Positions 56,345 to 64,000 of a stretch of 64,000 nt of DNA are shown here, in pieces. Within the stretch, counting starts at the first letter, position 1. Each line of letters opens with the position of its first letter. The stretch is taken from contig CAMYIZ010000047.1 in the NCBI GenBank assembly GCA_947258585.1, forward strand, positions 1-64,000, given 5' to 3'. The position numbers and the translations under genes are program-made. The DNA is from an uncultured Haliea sp. GTDB taxonomy: Bacteria; Pseudomonadota; Gammaproteobacteria; Pseudomonadales; Halieaceae. The notes beneath the pieces are model-generated. The model was not told the DNA's origin, ran no database searches, and was given only the letters and a program-made list of their open reading frames with translations.

Positions 56345-57231
56345 GTGGTGAAAATGGCAGCGAGCGCCTGCTCTATTCCAGGATAGCGGAACGTGAAACC
56401 AGCGCCCTCCAGGGCAGCCGGGACCACTCGCTGACCGGTGAGGAGCAGTTCCTCGGCCATTTCACCCAGCATCAAGCGCATGACCGTGCCGGGCACCGGC
56501 ATCGCCGGCAGCGTGCGGAAATGCTTCTGCATCGCTGCACAGAAATCGCGCTGGGTGACCGGACCCGGCGCAGTGATATTGAACGCGCCCGCCAGGCTGT
56601 CGTCCTCCAGCAGCAGGGTGATTGCCGCCACCACATCCGCCCGGTGTACCCAACTCAGGTACTGGTGGCCTGTACCTGGCCAGGACGCGACGCCGAAGCG
56701 GAAGGGCATCGCCATTTGCCGCAGGGCGCCTCCCTCCCGGTCGAGGACCACTCCCAGCCGCAGCAGGCAGGTTCTTACGCCCAGGGCCTCGGCCCGCAGG
56801 GCCTCCGACTCCCACGCCTGGCAGAGCTCGCTCGCAAAGCCGCGGCCCGCAGCGGCTTCCTCCGTCAGCGCCTCGTCTCCGTGCGCCCCGTAAAACCCTA
56901 TGGCACTCCCGCTGAGCAAGACCCGAGGAGTCTGTGCGCTGGACTCAAAATAGTCGACCAGCGCGCGGGTTGCTTCCACGCGGCTGGCAGCGATTTCCTC
57001 CTTGTAGGCCCGCGTCCAGCGCCTTCCCGCCAGGGAGGCGCCGGCGAGGTTTACTACCGCGTCGGGAGCGGAGTCCGAAGACAGTTCTTCCAGCGATCGC
57101 ACGTAGGTACACTGGGAGGTGTCGCGATGCCGGCCGCGGCTGAGGATGGTGATATGGTGCCCACCGCCCAGCAGCTGCGCGACCAGTGCCTGACCAATAA
57201 ACCCGGTACCTCCGGTGATAAGGATATGCAT
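56320..57231 (-). CDS. TIGR01777-family NAD(P)-dependent epimerase-like protein
   Basis: The 303-residue protein starts MHILITGGTGFIGQALVAQL, a Rossmann dinucleotide motif, and continues with VVNLAGASLAGRRWTRAYKE, VLLSGSAIGFYGAHGDEALTEE and FNITAPGPVTQRDFCAAM. This is the TIGR01777/YfcH family. The substrate is unknown. Start ATG 57231 precedes the nucleotide-binding loop; the frame from 57246 adds five residues. Such genes often lie in photolyase clusters of gammaproteobacteria. The 3' end overlaps the sigma factor gene. Confidence 0.9.
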   Translation of the reverse strand: MHILITGGTGFIGQALVAQLLGGGHHITILSRGRHRDTSQCTYVRSLEELSSDSAPDAVVNLAGASLAGRRWTRAYKEEIAASRVEATRALVDYFESSAQTPRVLLSGSAIGFYGAHGDEALTEEAAAGRGFASELCQAWESEALRAEALGVRTCLLRLGVVLDREGGALRQMAMPFRFGVASWPGTGHQYLSWVHRADVVAAITLLLEDDSLAGAFNITAPGPVTQRDFCAAMQKHFRTLPAMPVPGTVMRLMLGEMAEELLLTGQRVVPAALEGAGFTFRYPGIEQALAAIFTTHAGERLP

Positions 57232-57266
57232 ACCCTGTTTCCTCACGCGTCACGTATAACGCCATC

Positions 57267-58139
57267 ATGAACAAATTCGCATCTGAACTGCAACAGCTGC
57301 GGGCACTGCTGGCAGAGCGCTCAAGACTGGTCGTGCTCACCGGCGCCGGTATCAGCGCCAGCTCCGGTATCCCGACCTACAGGGATGCGGGCGGGCAGTG
57401 GCTGTACAGCGAACCTGTTCAGCACCGCGATTTTCTGCTGGAACCAGCCACCCGCCAGCGCTACTGGACCCGCTCATGGTTCGGCTGGCCGGGAATCCGC
57501 GATGCCCGGCCCAATGCCGCGCACCGGGCGCTGGCCAGGCTGGAGGATGCCGGCGCTGTCGAGCTGCTGGTCACCCAGAACGTCGACCGCCTGCACCAGC
57601 GCGCGGGAAGCCGCGCTGTAGTTGATCTCCACGGGCGCCTGGACCGCGTCCGCTGCCTGGCCTGTGGCGAATATTCGGCGCGCGAAACCATGCAGCTGCG
57701 CCTGGGACAGGAAAACCCCCATCTCGCCGTGCCTGTGGCCAGCGCCGAAACGAGGCCCGATGGCGACATGACCCTGCCGGATGCGCTGGCGCGCCAGACG
57801 TCGGTTCCCGCCTGCCTGGCATGCGGCGGTATATTGATGCCCGACGTCGTATTCTTCGGTGGTACGGTACCGAACGACCGGGTTACCCGTGTGAGCTCGG
57901 CGATCGAGGGCGCGGATGTCCTGCTGGTGGTTGGCTCCTCCCTCCAGGTTTATTCCGGGTATCGCTTTTGTCGCGCGGCCCACGCTGCCGGAAAACCCCT
58001 GGTATTGATCAACCCGGGCGTCACCCGCGCCGATCCTATCGCCAGCCTGAAGCTGGCATCTCCCTGTGAACCGCTGCTCGATGCCCTGGCAGACAGCCCC
58101 GCAGCGGATTCCCGCAGCAACCTGGAGCAAGCGCAATGA
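57267..58139 (+). CDS. Sir2-family NAD-dependent protein deacylase
   Basis: The 290-residue protein has all sirtuin motifs: VVLTGAGISASSGIPTYRD (NAD), LLVTQNVDRLHQRAGS, catalytic His in DLHGRL, zinc Cys pairs CLACGEY and CLACGGI, and VVFFGGTVP with VVGSSLQVYSG. The zinc module has an insert of about 50 residues. It removes acyl groups from lysine using NAD. It overlaps the photolyase gene by 4 bases (ATGA), so they are coupled. The start follows the divergent epimerase-like gene by 35 bp. Confidence 0.92.
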   Translation: MNKFASELQQLRALLAERSRLVVLTGAGISASSGIPTYRDAGGQWLYSEPVQHRDFLLEPATRQRYWTRSWFGWPGIRDARPNAAHRALARLEDAGAVELLVTQNVDRLHQRAGSRAVVDLHGRLDRVRCLACGEYSARETMQLRLGQENPHLAVPVASAETRPDGDMTLPDALARQTSVPACLACGGILMPDVVFFGGTVPNDRVTRVSSAIEGADVLLVVGSSLQVYSGYRFCRAAHAAGKPLVLINPGVTRADPIASLKLASPCEPLLDALADSPAADSRSNLEQAQ

Positions 58140-59569
58140 CCACCACGATCTACCTGTTCCGCAACGATCTTCGCCTCGTGGACCTGCCGGGCCTCGCTGC
58201 CGCCGCCGCCAATGGCCCCGTGCTGCCGGTCTATATTCTGGATGAGGAGAGCGCTGGAGAGCGAGCCCCCGGCGGAGCCAGTCGCTGGTGGCTGCACCAC
58301 AGCCTGCAGGCCCTGGCTGCGGACATCGCCGCCAGCGGCGGCCAGCTGGTGCTGCGCAGGGGCGACACCGCCAGCTGCCTGCGGGAGCTGGTCGAGGCGA
58401 GTGGCGCGGGCGCGATCCATTTCAGTCGCAGCTACACGCCGTGGGAAACTGCCCTGGAACAACAGTTGCGAACGCAGTTCGACAGTACCGCCAGGGTCAA
58501 ACGCTTCCCCGGCTGCCTGTTGCACGAACCCGACAGCATCAGTAATCAGGCCGGAGAACCGTTCAAGGTCTTCACCCCGTTCTGGCGCCACTGTCGCCGT
58601 CAGCAGGAGCCCGGGCAGCCCTTGCGTGCCCCCGTCGACATCGCCTGGGCCGAGGCGCCGGACCGCTGTGATTCCCTGGCGGACTGGGGTCTCCAGCCAC
58701 AGCAGCCGGATTGGGCCGCGCACTGGAAAACCTTGTGGACACCCGGCACCACGGGCGCGCGGCGGACGCTGGAACATTTCCTGCGCCACGGAATCGGGAA
58801 TTACGCCAGCGGCCGTGACCACCCGGCGGAAGAGGCCACGTCCCGACTGTCGCCGCATTTGCGCTTCGGGGAGATATCGCCTCGCGAGGTCTGGCACAAG
58901 GCACGGGAACTCGCAGCACGCAATCCGCAGCGGCAGGAGCAGGTCGACAAGTTTCTCAGCGAGCTGGGATGGCGCGAATTCTCCTACCACCTGCTCTACC
59001 ATTTCCCGACGCTACCCGAACAGCCTTTCAAAGCGCAGTTCGCCGCCTTTCCGTGGCTGGGCAACCAATCCCAGTTGCGTGCGTGGCAACGTGGCCAGAC
59101 AGGGTATCCGGTCGTGGACGCCGGTATGCGTGAACTCTGGCAAACCGGCTACATGCACAATCGTATCCGCATGGTTACTGCCTCCTTTCTGACCAAGCAC
59201 CTGCTGATCCACTGGCAGGCGGGGGAACGCTGGTTCTGGGATACCCTGGTGGACGCGGACCCGGCCAGCAACACCTGCAGCTGGCAATGGGTGGCAGGTT
59301 CCGGCGCCGATGCGGCTCCCTACTTCCGTATTTTCAACCCGGTCGCGCAGGGCGAGAAATTCGACGCTGGCGGCGACTATGTCAGGCACTGGGTCCCGGA
59401 AATAGCCAGTTTGCCCGATCGCTGGCTGCACCGCCCCTGGGAGGCCCCCGCCGAGGCGTTGAAGGAGGCCGGAGTCGTGCTGGGCACGACCTACCCCCTC
59501 CCCATGGTTGATCACCGTGAGGCCAGGGAGGCCGCCCTGGCCGCCTACCAGGCAATCCGCAGCGGTTGA
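58136..59569 (+). CDS. phr: Deoxyribodipyrimidine photolyase / cryptochrome family
   Basis: The 477-residue protein has the antenna domain (TIYLFRNDLRLVDLPGLAA) and the FAD domain with RWLHHSLQALA-like and LGWREFSYHLLYHFP, VVDAGMRELWQTGYMHNRIR and the tryptophan-rich WQWVAGSGADAAPYFRIFNP. The pattern fits a class I photolyase or DASH-type cryptochrome; I cannot separate these without alignment. It uses blue light to split pyrimidine dimers. It is coupled with the Sir2 gene and belongs to the light-response cluster with the MerR and sigma genes. Confidence 0.9.
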   Translation: MTTTIYLFRNDLRLVDLPGLAAAAANGPVLPVYILDEESAGERAPGGASRWWLHHSLQALAADIAASGGQLVLRRGDTASCLRELVEASGAGAIHFSRSYTPWETALEQQLRTQFDSTARVKRFPGCLLHEPDSISNQAGEPFKVFTPFWRHCRRQQEPGQPLRAPVDIAWAEAPDRCDSLADWGLQPQQPDWAAHWKTLWTPGTTGARRTLEHFLRHGIGNYASGRDHPAEEATSRLSPHLRFGEISPREVWHKARELAARNPQRQEQVDKFLSELGWREFSYHLLYHFPTLPEQPFKAQFAAFPWLGNQSQLRAWQRGQTGYPVVDAGMRELWQTGYMHNRIRMVTASFLTKHLLIHWQAGERWFWDTLVDADPASNTCSWQWVAGSGADAAPYFRIFNPVAQGEKFDAGGDYVRHWVPEIASLPDRWLHRPWEAPAEALKEAGVVLGTTYPLPMVDHREAREAALAAYQAIRSG

Positions 59570-59684
59570 GGCGCATCGCGCGGCGCATGGCTGGCATTAA
59601 ACGGGCTCAGGGTCGATACTAGTGACCAGAATGGGGGCAACACGGCCCTCGCGTAGATAAGAAACCCAGATACGGAGCACCGAG

Positions 59685-60524
59685 ATGATCACAGCACGAC
59701 GCAACGCCCTGTACCCCACCCTTCTCCTGGCCCTTGGCCTGGCTGCCGTGCCGGCCAGCGCCGATATCGCCGAGGTGGTCGATTCGGAAGGTAACACGAT
59801 GACCTTCGAATACCAGGGTGACCAACTGCGCATCGACATGAACCAGGAGAACAGCTACATGCTGGTGCGGGGCGAGCAGGTCTACGCCGTCACCGACAAC
59901 GATGGCGAGGTCATGGTTATCGACGTCAAGCAGACCCTGTCCATGTTCGGCAACATGGCCCAGGCTGCCATTCCCGATATGGCAGCCGTCAACGTTGAAT
60001 CCCTGGACGCCACCGGCCGCCGTGAAACCGTTGCCGGTATCCAGGGCGAGGTTTACAACCTGACTTTCACCGATCATGAAGGCAACCGCCAGCAGGCCGA
60101 GTTGGTGCTCTCGTCGGATCGGCGGGCGATGGGCTTCCGCGACGCGGTGCACAGGATGGCATCCACCATGTCCAGCATGCTCGCCCAGCAGGGGACCCAT
60201 GATCGGCTCCAGAGCCAGCTGGCCGCGCAGAACCTCGGCGTACTTCGCTACGGGGAAGACATGCGCGTCACCTCCATCAGCGAGACACAGGTCGCCGATG
60301 CCCGCTTCGTCCTGCCCGCTGAACCGACGGACCTGAGTGGGCTGGGGGGGCTGTTTGGCGCCGACGCCGTCGGAGGCGGCGAAGGTGGCTTCATGTCAGG
60401 TATTCTCGGGGGCAATAACGCGGAGAAAGCGGCCGACAAGCCGGATGAAGAAGAACAGGCCAACCCCATTGAAAATGCGGGCAAGGAGATCGGCAAGGCT
60501 TTTGGCAAGCTGTTCGGCAACTAA
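59685..60524 (+). CDS. Exported protein of unknown function
   Basis: The 279-residue protein has a signal peptide (RRNALYPTLLLALGLAAVPASA) and a beta-rich mature part with VDSEGNTMTFEYQGDQLRID and QGEVYNLTFTDHEGNRQQAE. The C-terminal 60 residues are Gly-rich, then acidic and end EIGKAFGKLFGN. I see similarity in style to DUF4412-type periplasmic proteins but no firm family. It has its own promoter region of about 115 bp after phr and precedes infA. Confidence 0.6.
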   Translation: MITARRNALYPTLLLALGLAAVPASADIAEVVDSEGNTMTFEYQGDQLRIDMNQENSYMLVRGEQVYAVTDNDGEVMVIDVKQTLSMFGNMAQAAIPDMAAVNVESLDATGRRETVAGIQGEVYNLTFTDHEGNRQQAELVLSSDRRAMGFRDAVHRMASTMSSMLAQQGTHDRLQSQLAAQNLGVLRYGEDMRVTSISETQVADARFVLPAEPTDLSGLGGLFGADAVGGGEGGFMSGILGGNNAEKAADKPDEEEQANPIENAGKEIGKAFGKLFGN

Positions 60525-60610
60525 GCGGCAGTTTTGCCGGAGATTGATCTGGTGCCGGCGGCAGCTTTAGGGCAAAATGCGCCCCTGATTTTACGAGGGA
60601 CTGCCGCCGC

Positions 60611-60829
60611 ATGGCAAAAGAAGACCAGATCGAAATGGAGGGCGAGGTCATTGATACCCTGCCCAACACCACCTTCCGTGTGCAGCTGGAAAACGGCCAC
60701 GTTGTGACAGCACACATTTCCGGCAAGATGCGCAAGAACTACATACGCATTCTCACCGGAGACAAGGTTCGGGTGGAACTCACTCCCTACGACCTGACCA
60801 AGGGCCGTATCACCTACCGCGAGCGGTAG
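60611..60829 (+). CDS. infA: Translation initiation factor IF-1
   Basis: The 72-residue protein [20 protein letters not shown] is a full IF-1 with the OB-fold motifs [32 protein letters not shown] and [14 protein letters not shown]. It binds the A site of the 30S subunit. Its location convergent with clpA is common in gammaproteobacteria. The frame and length are exact for the family. Confidence 0.98.
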   Translation: MAKEDQIEMEGEVIDTLPNTTFRVQLENGHVVTAHISGKMRKNYIRILTGDKVRVELTPYDLTKGRITYRER

Positions 60830-60839
60830 GCCTCCCCCC

Positions 60840-60857
60840 GGGCCCCAGAAGGGGCCC
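60840..60857. terminator. GC hairpin between convergent infA and clpA
   Basis: GGGCCCC (60840-60846) pairs with GGGGCCC (60851-60857) around AGAA. It lies between the two convergent stop codons and touches the clpA stop. There is no T-run on either side, so it may be a bidirectional pause or Rho-dependent site. Confidence 0.4.
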
Positions 60858-63133
60858 TAGGCCGGTTCGGCCTCGGTCTCCTCGACCAACACCTCCAGCC
60901 CATCGCGCGCCTTGTTCACGCTCACGCGGGCCACGCCACCTGCCTGGGCCAGGGAACCGAACAGCACCAGCTCCGCCAAGGGCTTCTTGATGTGCTCCTG
61001 AATGACCCGCGCCATGGGGCGTGCGCCCATGTTGCGATCATAGCCCTTCTCCACCAGCCACAGGCGCGCGTCTTCGTCCACATCGAGGGTAACCCGCTTC
61101 TCGTCCAGCTGCCCCTGCAGTTCGGTGAGGAACTTGTCCACCACGGTCAGGATGACGTCCTCACCCAGCGGCTCGAACTGCACGATGCTGTCGAGGCGGT
61201 TGCGGAACTCCGGGGTGAACATGCGATTGATCGCCTCCATCCCGTCGGTGCTGTGATCCTGGGTGGTAAAGCCGATGCTGCGGCGGCTGATACTCTCGGC
61301 GCCGGCATTGGTAGTCATCACCAGGATGACATTGCGGAAATCCGCCTTGCGGCCGTTGTTGTCGGTCAGGGCGCCGTGGTCCATCACCTGCAGCAGGAGG
61401 TTGAACACTTCCGGGTGCGCCTTCTCGATTTCATCCAGCAGGATAACTGCGTGCGGGTGCTTGGTTACCGCGTCCGTCAGCAGGCCCCCCTGGTCAAAGC
61501 CCACGTAGCCGGGCGGCGCACCAATGAGGCGCGACACGGTATGGCGTTCCATATATTCCGACATGTCGAAGCGGATCAGCTCCAGACCCAGCAGCCGCGC
61601 CAGCTGACGGGTGACTTCGGTCTTGCCCACGCCGGTGGGCCCGGCCAGCAGGAAAGAGCCAATCGGCTTGTCGCCGGAGCGCAGACCGGCACGGGCCAGC
61701 TTGATGGAGGTCGCCAGGCTGCTGATCGCCCGATCCTGGCCGAACACCACCATCTGCAGGTTCGATTCGAGTTTCTGCAGCGTTTCGCGGTCATCCGAGC
61801 TGACGGATTTCGGCGGTATGCGGGCGATTTTCGCCACCACCGCCTCGATGTCCGCCACGCCTATAACCTTTTTCCGCTTGGACGGCGGCTGCAGCTGCTG
61901 ATAGGCGCCGGCCTCGTCGATCACATCGATCGCCTTGTCTGGCAGGAAACGGTCGGTGATATAGCGCGCCGACAGATCGGTTGCCACCCGCAGCGCCTTG
62001 TTGGTGTAACGCAGGCCGTGGTGCTCCTCGAATCGCGATTTCAGGCCCTTGAGAATCTTGTAGGCGTCATCCGGGCTGGGCTCCATGACGTCTATCTTCT
62101 GGAAGCGGCGGCTGAGGGCCTTGTCCTTGTCGAAGATGCCCCGGTATTCCTGGAAGGTGGTAGAGCCTATGCAGCGCATCTTGCCCGAGGTCAGCAGCGG
62201 CTTGAGCAGGTTGCTGGCATCCATGACACCGCCGGAGGCAGCGCCGGCCCCGATAATGGTGTGAATTTCGTCGATGAACAGGATTGCCCCTTCGCGCTTC
62301 TTCAGATTGGCCAGCAGGCCCTTGAACCGCTTCTCGAAGTCGCCGCGGTACTTGGTGCCCGCCAGCAACGCCCCGAGGTCCAGAGAGTAGACCACGCTGT
62401 CCTTGAGCATTTCCGGCACTTCGCCGTCGACGATCATCTTCGCCAGACCCTCGGCGATGGCGGTTTTGCCGACTCCGGACTCACCCACCAGCAGCGGGTT
62501 GTTCTTGCGCCGGCGCGCCAGGATCTGGGCCACCCGCTCGACTTCGGGAATACGTCCGATCAGGGGATCAATGCGCCCCGCCCGGGCCTCCTCATTGAGG
62601 TTGGTGGCATAGTTGTCCAGCGGGTTACCCTCGCCGTCTTCCGCCGGGGCCCCTTCGGCGCCGGCGGGGCCGGGTTCGCCGCCGTCGTTGTCCTCGGAAA
62701 CCTTGGAAATACCGTGGGTGATGTAATTCACTACATCCAGGCGGGCAACGCTCTGGGTCTTGAGGAAGTAGACAGCCTGGCTTTCCTGCTCACTGAAGAT
62801 GGCCACCAGCACGTTGGCGCCGGTGACCTCGCTGCGACCGGAGGACTGGACATGAAACACCGCACGCTGCAATACTCGCTGAAACCCCAGCGTCGGCTGC
62901 GTTTCGCGCTCGTCGTCGTCCTCGGAAATGAGTGGCGTGGTGGCATCCACGAATTCGACCAGGTCACCGCGCAGGGCCTTGATGTCGGCGCCACAGCCTT
63001 TCAGGACGCGAATGGCATCGTTGTTGTCCAGCAGCGCCAGCAACAGGTGCTCTACCGTCATGAACTCGTGACGTTTGGCCCTTGCTTCCCGAAATGCCTC
63101 GTTCAGCGTCAGTTCCAGGTCTTTGCTCAGCAT
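60857..63133 (-). CDS. clpA: ATP-dependent Clp protease ATP-binding subunit ClpA
   Basis: The 758-residue protein has the ClpN domain (LSKDLELTLNEAFREARAKR, EHLLLALLDN) and two AAA+ modules with Walker A motifs GESGVGKTAIAEGL and GPTGVGKTEVTRQL, Walker B motifs ILFIDEIHT and VILLDEIEKA, and the IGL-type loop that docks on ClpP. It unfolds substrates for ClpP with the adaptor ClpS. It lies 17 bp downstream of clpS. The long open frame on the opposite strand (60992-63214) is a GC-rich shadow. Confidence 0.97.
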   Translation of the reverse strand: MLSKDLELTLNEAFREARAKRHEFMTVEHLLLALLDNNDAIRVLKGCGADIKALRGDLVEFVDATTPLISEDDDERETQPTLGFQRVLQRAVFHVQSSGRSEVTGANVLVAIFSEQESQAVYFLKTQSVARLDVVNYITHGISKVSEDNDGGEPGPAGAEGAPAEDGEGNPLDNYATNLNEEARAGRIDPLIGRIPEVERVAQILARRRKNNPLLVGESGVGKTAIAEGLAKMIVDGEVPEMLKDSVVYSLDLGALLAGTKYRGDFEKRFKGLLANLKKREGAILFIDEIHTIIGAGAASGGVMDASNLLKPLLTSGKMRCIGSTTFQEYRGIFDKDKALSRRFQKIDVMEPSPDDAYKILKGLKSRFEEHHGLRYTNKALRVATDLSARYITDRFLPDKAIDVIDEAGAYQQLQPPSKRKKVIGVADIEAVVAKIARIPPKSVSSDDRETLQKLESNLQMVVFGQDRAISSLATSIKLARAGLRSGDKPIGSFLLAGPTGVGKTEVTRQLARLLGLELIRFDMSEYMERHTVSRLIGAPPGYVGFDQGGLLTDAVTKHPHAVILLDEIEKAHPEVFNLLLQVMDHGALTDNNGRKADFRNVILVMTTNAGAESISRRSIGFTTQDHSTDGMEAINRMFTPEFRNRLDSIVQFEPLGEDVILTVVDKFLTELQGQLDEKRVTLDVDEDARLWLVEKGYDRNMGARPMARVIQEHIKKPLAELVLFGSLAQAGGVARVSVNKARDGLEVLVEETEAEPA

Positions 63134-63150
63134 ACTTTACCACTCCCGGG

Positions 63151-63516
63151 CTACTCGCCCTCCGATGCCTCGATTTCGCATAACAGCGGGTGCTGGTTCT
63201 CCCGCGCGTACTGATTTACCTGGGCCGCCTTGGTCTCGGCAATATCCCTTGTGTATATACCACATACGCCCTTGCCCTTGGTATGGACCGTCAACATGAC
63301 GTGGGTCGCCTGCTCGCGGTTCATGCGGAAGAACACTTCCAGCACTTCCACCACGAACTCCATGGGCGTGTAGTCATCGTTCAGCAGTATGACTTTGAAC
63401 AGCGGCGGCTTCTTGAGTTCCGGCTTGGACTCCTGCAGCGCCAGACCGCCGTCGTTGTCGCGCTTCTCGTCGCCGGAGGACAAGCGCCAATGGCCGACTA
63501 CGGGTACCTCGTTCAC
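63151..63516 (-). CDS. clpS: ATP-dependent Clp protease adaptor ClpS
   Basis: The 121-residue adaptor has the ClpS core [40 protein letters not shown] and [20 protein letters not shown]. The acidic NDDYT pocket recognises N-degrons and the front end binds ClpA. It precedes clpA by 17 bp in an operon. The N-terminal extension of about 30 residues before the core is normal for gammaproteobacteria. Confidence 0.97.
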   Translation of the reverse strand: MNEVPVVGHWRLSSGDEKRDNDGGLALQESKPELKKPPLFKVILLNDDYTPMEFVVEVLEVFFRMNREQATHVMLTVHTKGKGVCGIYTRDIAETKAAQVNQYARENQHPLLCEIEASEGE

Positions 63517-63711
63517 ACCTTGCCTCTCACGTCGTTGTCATGCACAGATAGTGGATATGGGCTCATTATAAGTCAATTCAAGGTTGCGTGGCGGCGGGCG
63601 GGTCACACCGAGGCCCAGTAGTGGACTCTGCGCTTCAGCCGCAGCGCATGCGGCCCGGCCTACGAAGCGCCGTAGTCATCAGAGAAACATCGCGCAGAAC
63701 GGCACACAAAA

Positions 63712-63737
63712 AAGGGCCCGTGTCGCCACGAGCCCTT
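63712..63737 (-). terminator. Rho-independent terminator of icd
   Basis: AAGGGCCCGTG (63712-63722) pairs with CACGAGCCCTT (63727-63737) around TCGC with one mismatch. Read on the minus strand, the stem is followed by TTTTTT (63713-63708). It lies 23 bp after the icd stop codon. Confidence 0.85.
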
Positions 63738-63759
63738 ATTGGTAACGCCGCGAGCGGAA

Positions 63760-64000
63760 TTACATATTGTCGATCAGTTTTTGACCAAACTCGGAGCAGC
63801 TTACCAGGGTCGCGCCTTCCATCAGACGCTCGAAGTCATAGGTGACGGTGCCTTTCTGGATGGCGCCGTTCATGCCCTTGATGATCAGGTCCGCCGCTTC
63901 ATTCCAGCCCATGTGCCGCAGCATCATTTCTGCCGACAGGATCAGGGAACCCGGGTTGACCTTGTCCTGGCCGGCGTACTTCGGCGCAGTCCCGTGGGTC
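63760..64000 (-). CDS. icd: Isocitrate dehydrogenase (NADP), C-terminal part
   Basis: The minus-strand frame continues beyond the window edge. It encodes [40 protein letters not shown] and [21 protein letters not shown], ending in FGQKLIDNM. This is the C-terminus of the E. coli-type NADP isocitrate dehydrogenase of the citric acid cycle, including the adenine-contacting [10 protein letters not shown] motif. Only the last 79 or so codons are present. Confidence 0.95.
   Translation of the reverse strand, partial: THGTAPKYAGQDKVNPGSLILSAEMMLRHMGWNEAADLIIKGMNGAIQKGTVTYDFERLMEGATLVSCSEFGQKLIDNM

Noticed and set aside
57950-59002. 350-codon open frame opposite to the photolyase gene
   Set aside because: It is a shadow of the Sir2 and photolyase genes with no recognisable domain.
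60992-63214. 740-codon open frame opposite to clpA
   Set aside because: It is a third-position GC shadow of clpA and has no protein-like motifs of its own.

Overview
The window joins a mosaic accessory island (positions 1 to about 47,180) to a conserved gammaproteobacterial chromosome (about 47,180 to 64,000). The chromosomal part carries infA, clpS-clpA, the 3' end of icd, an exosortase H pair, an NSS-type sodium symporter and a MerR-sigma factor-photolyase cluster. This fits a marine, high-GC gammaproteobacterium, perhaps of the Halieaceae/Cellvibrionales type; that placement is an inference from gene content only.

Layout. (1) 138-6,623, minus strand: the replication/partition block of a PFGI-1-like integrative conjugative element (AlpA-like regulator, ParB, DUF2857, STY4528-type replication protein, TIGR03761/DUF1845 protein), followed by an actin-like ParM-type ATPase and a possible ribbon-helix-helix partner. 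No ParA or DnaB lies between AlpA and ParB. (2) 7,060-17,453: a lower-GC copper block with DUF2231 protein, frameshifted DmeF, a methyltransferase, a glutaredoxin-MauE fusion, a broken ion-channel gene, CusA, CusB, CusC and a Cys-rich leader protein, behind a strong copper-box palindrome. (3) 17,541-18,170: an IS5-family scar fused to a metallopeptidase remnant. (4) 18,223-24,521: a CPH-type copper ATPase, small His/Met-rich membrane or periplasmic proteins, and a chimeric ATPase whose N-terminus comes from an amino-acid permease gene. (5) 24,738-29,225: EamA transporter, membrane proteins, a phospholipase D-type synthase and an orphan ATP-grasp protein. (6) 29,276-37,239: a copAB operon (multicopper oxidase, outer-membrane CopB, cytochrome c, APC permease and others) divergent from copRS. 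(7) 37,436-39,320: gene fossils (thioredoxin-like, arsenite-transporter-like, mercuric reductase). (8) 39,413-46,826: czcICBA, a DUF6316 protein and a CDF exporter. (9) 46,850-47,055: a structured RNA resembling HEARO/IscB omega RNA, without an IscB gene. (10) 47,183-47,270: tRNA-Leu(UAA), whose 3' end faces the island and is the likely attachment site.

How the genes work together. Cytoplasmic copper would leave through the P-type ATPase. The CusCBA and CzcCBA complexes would carry metal across the envelope. CopA would oxidise Cu(I) in the periplasm, with CopB and the His/Met-rich proteins binding the excess. CopRS probably controls both the cop and the cus promoters, because each has the same ATTACA-N4-TGTAAT box. 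CDF proteins add Zn/Co/Ni export. Several genes are broken or fused, so this is an island in active decay or rearrangement; some of the frameshifts could instead be sequencing errors.
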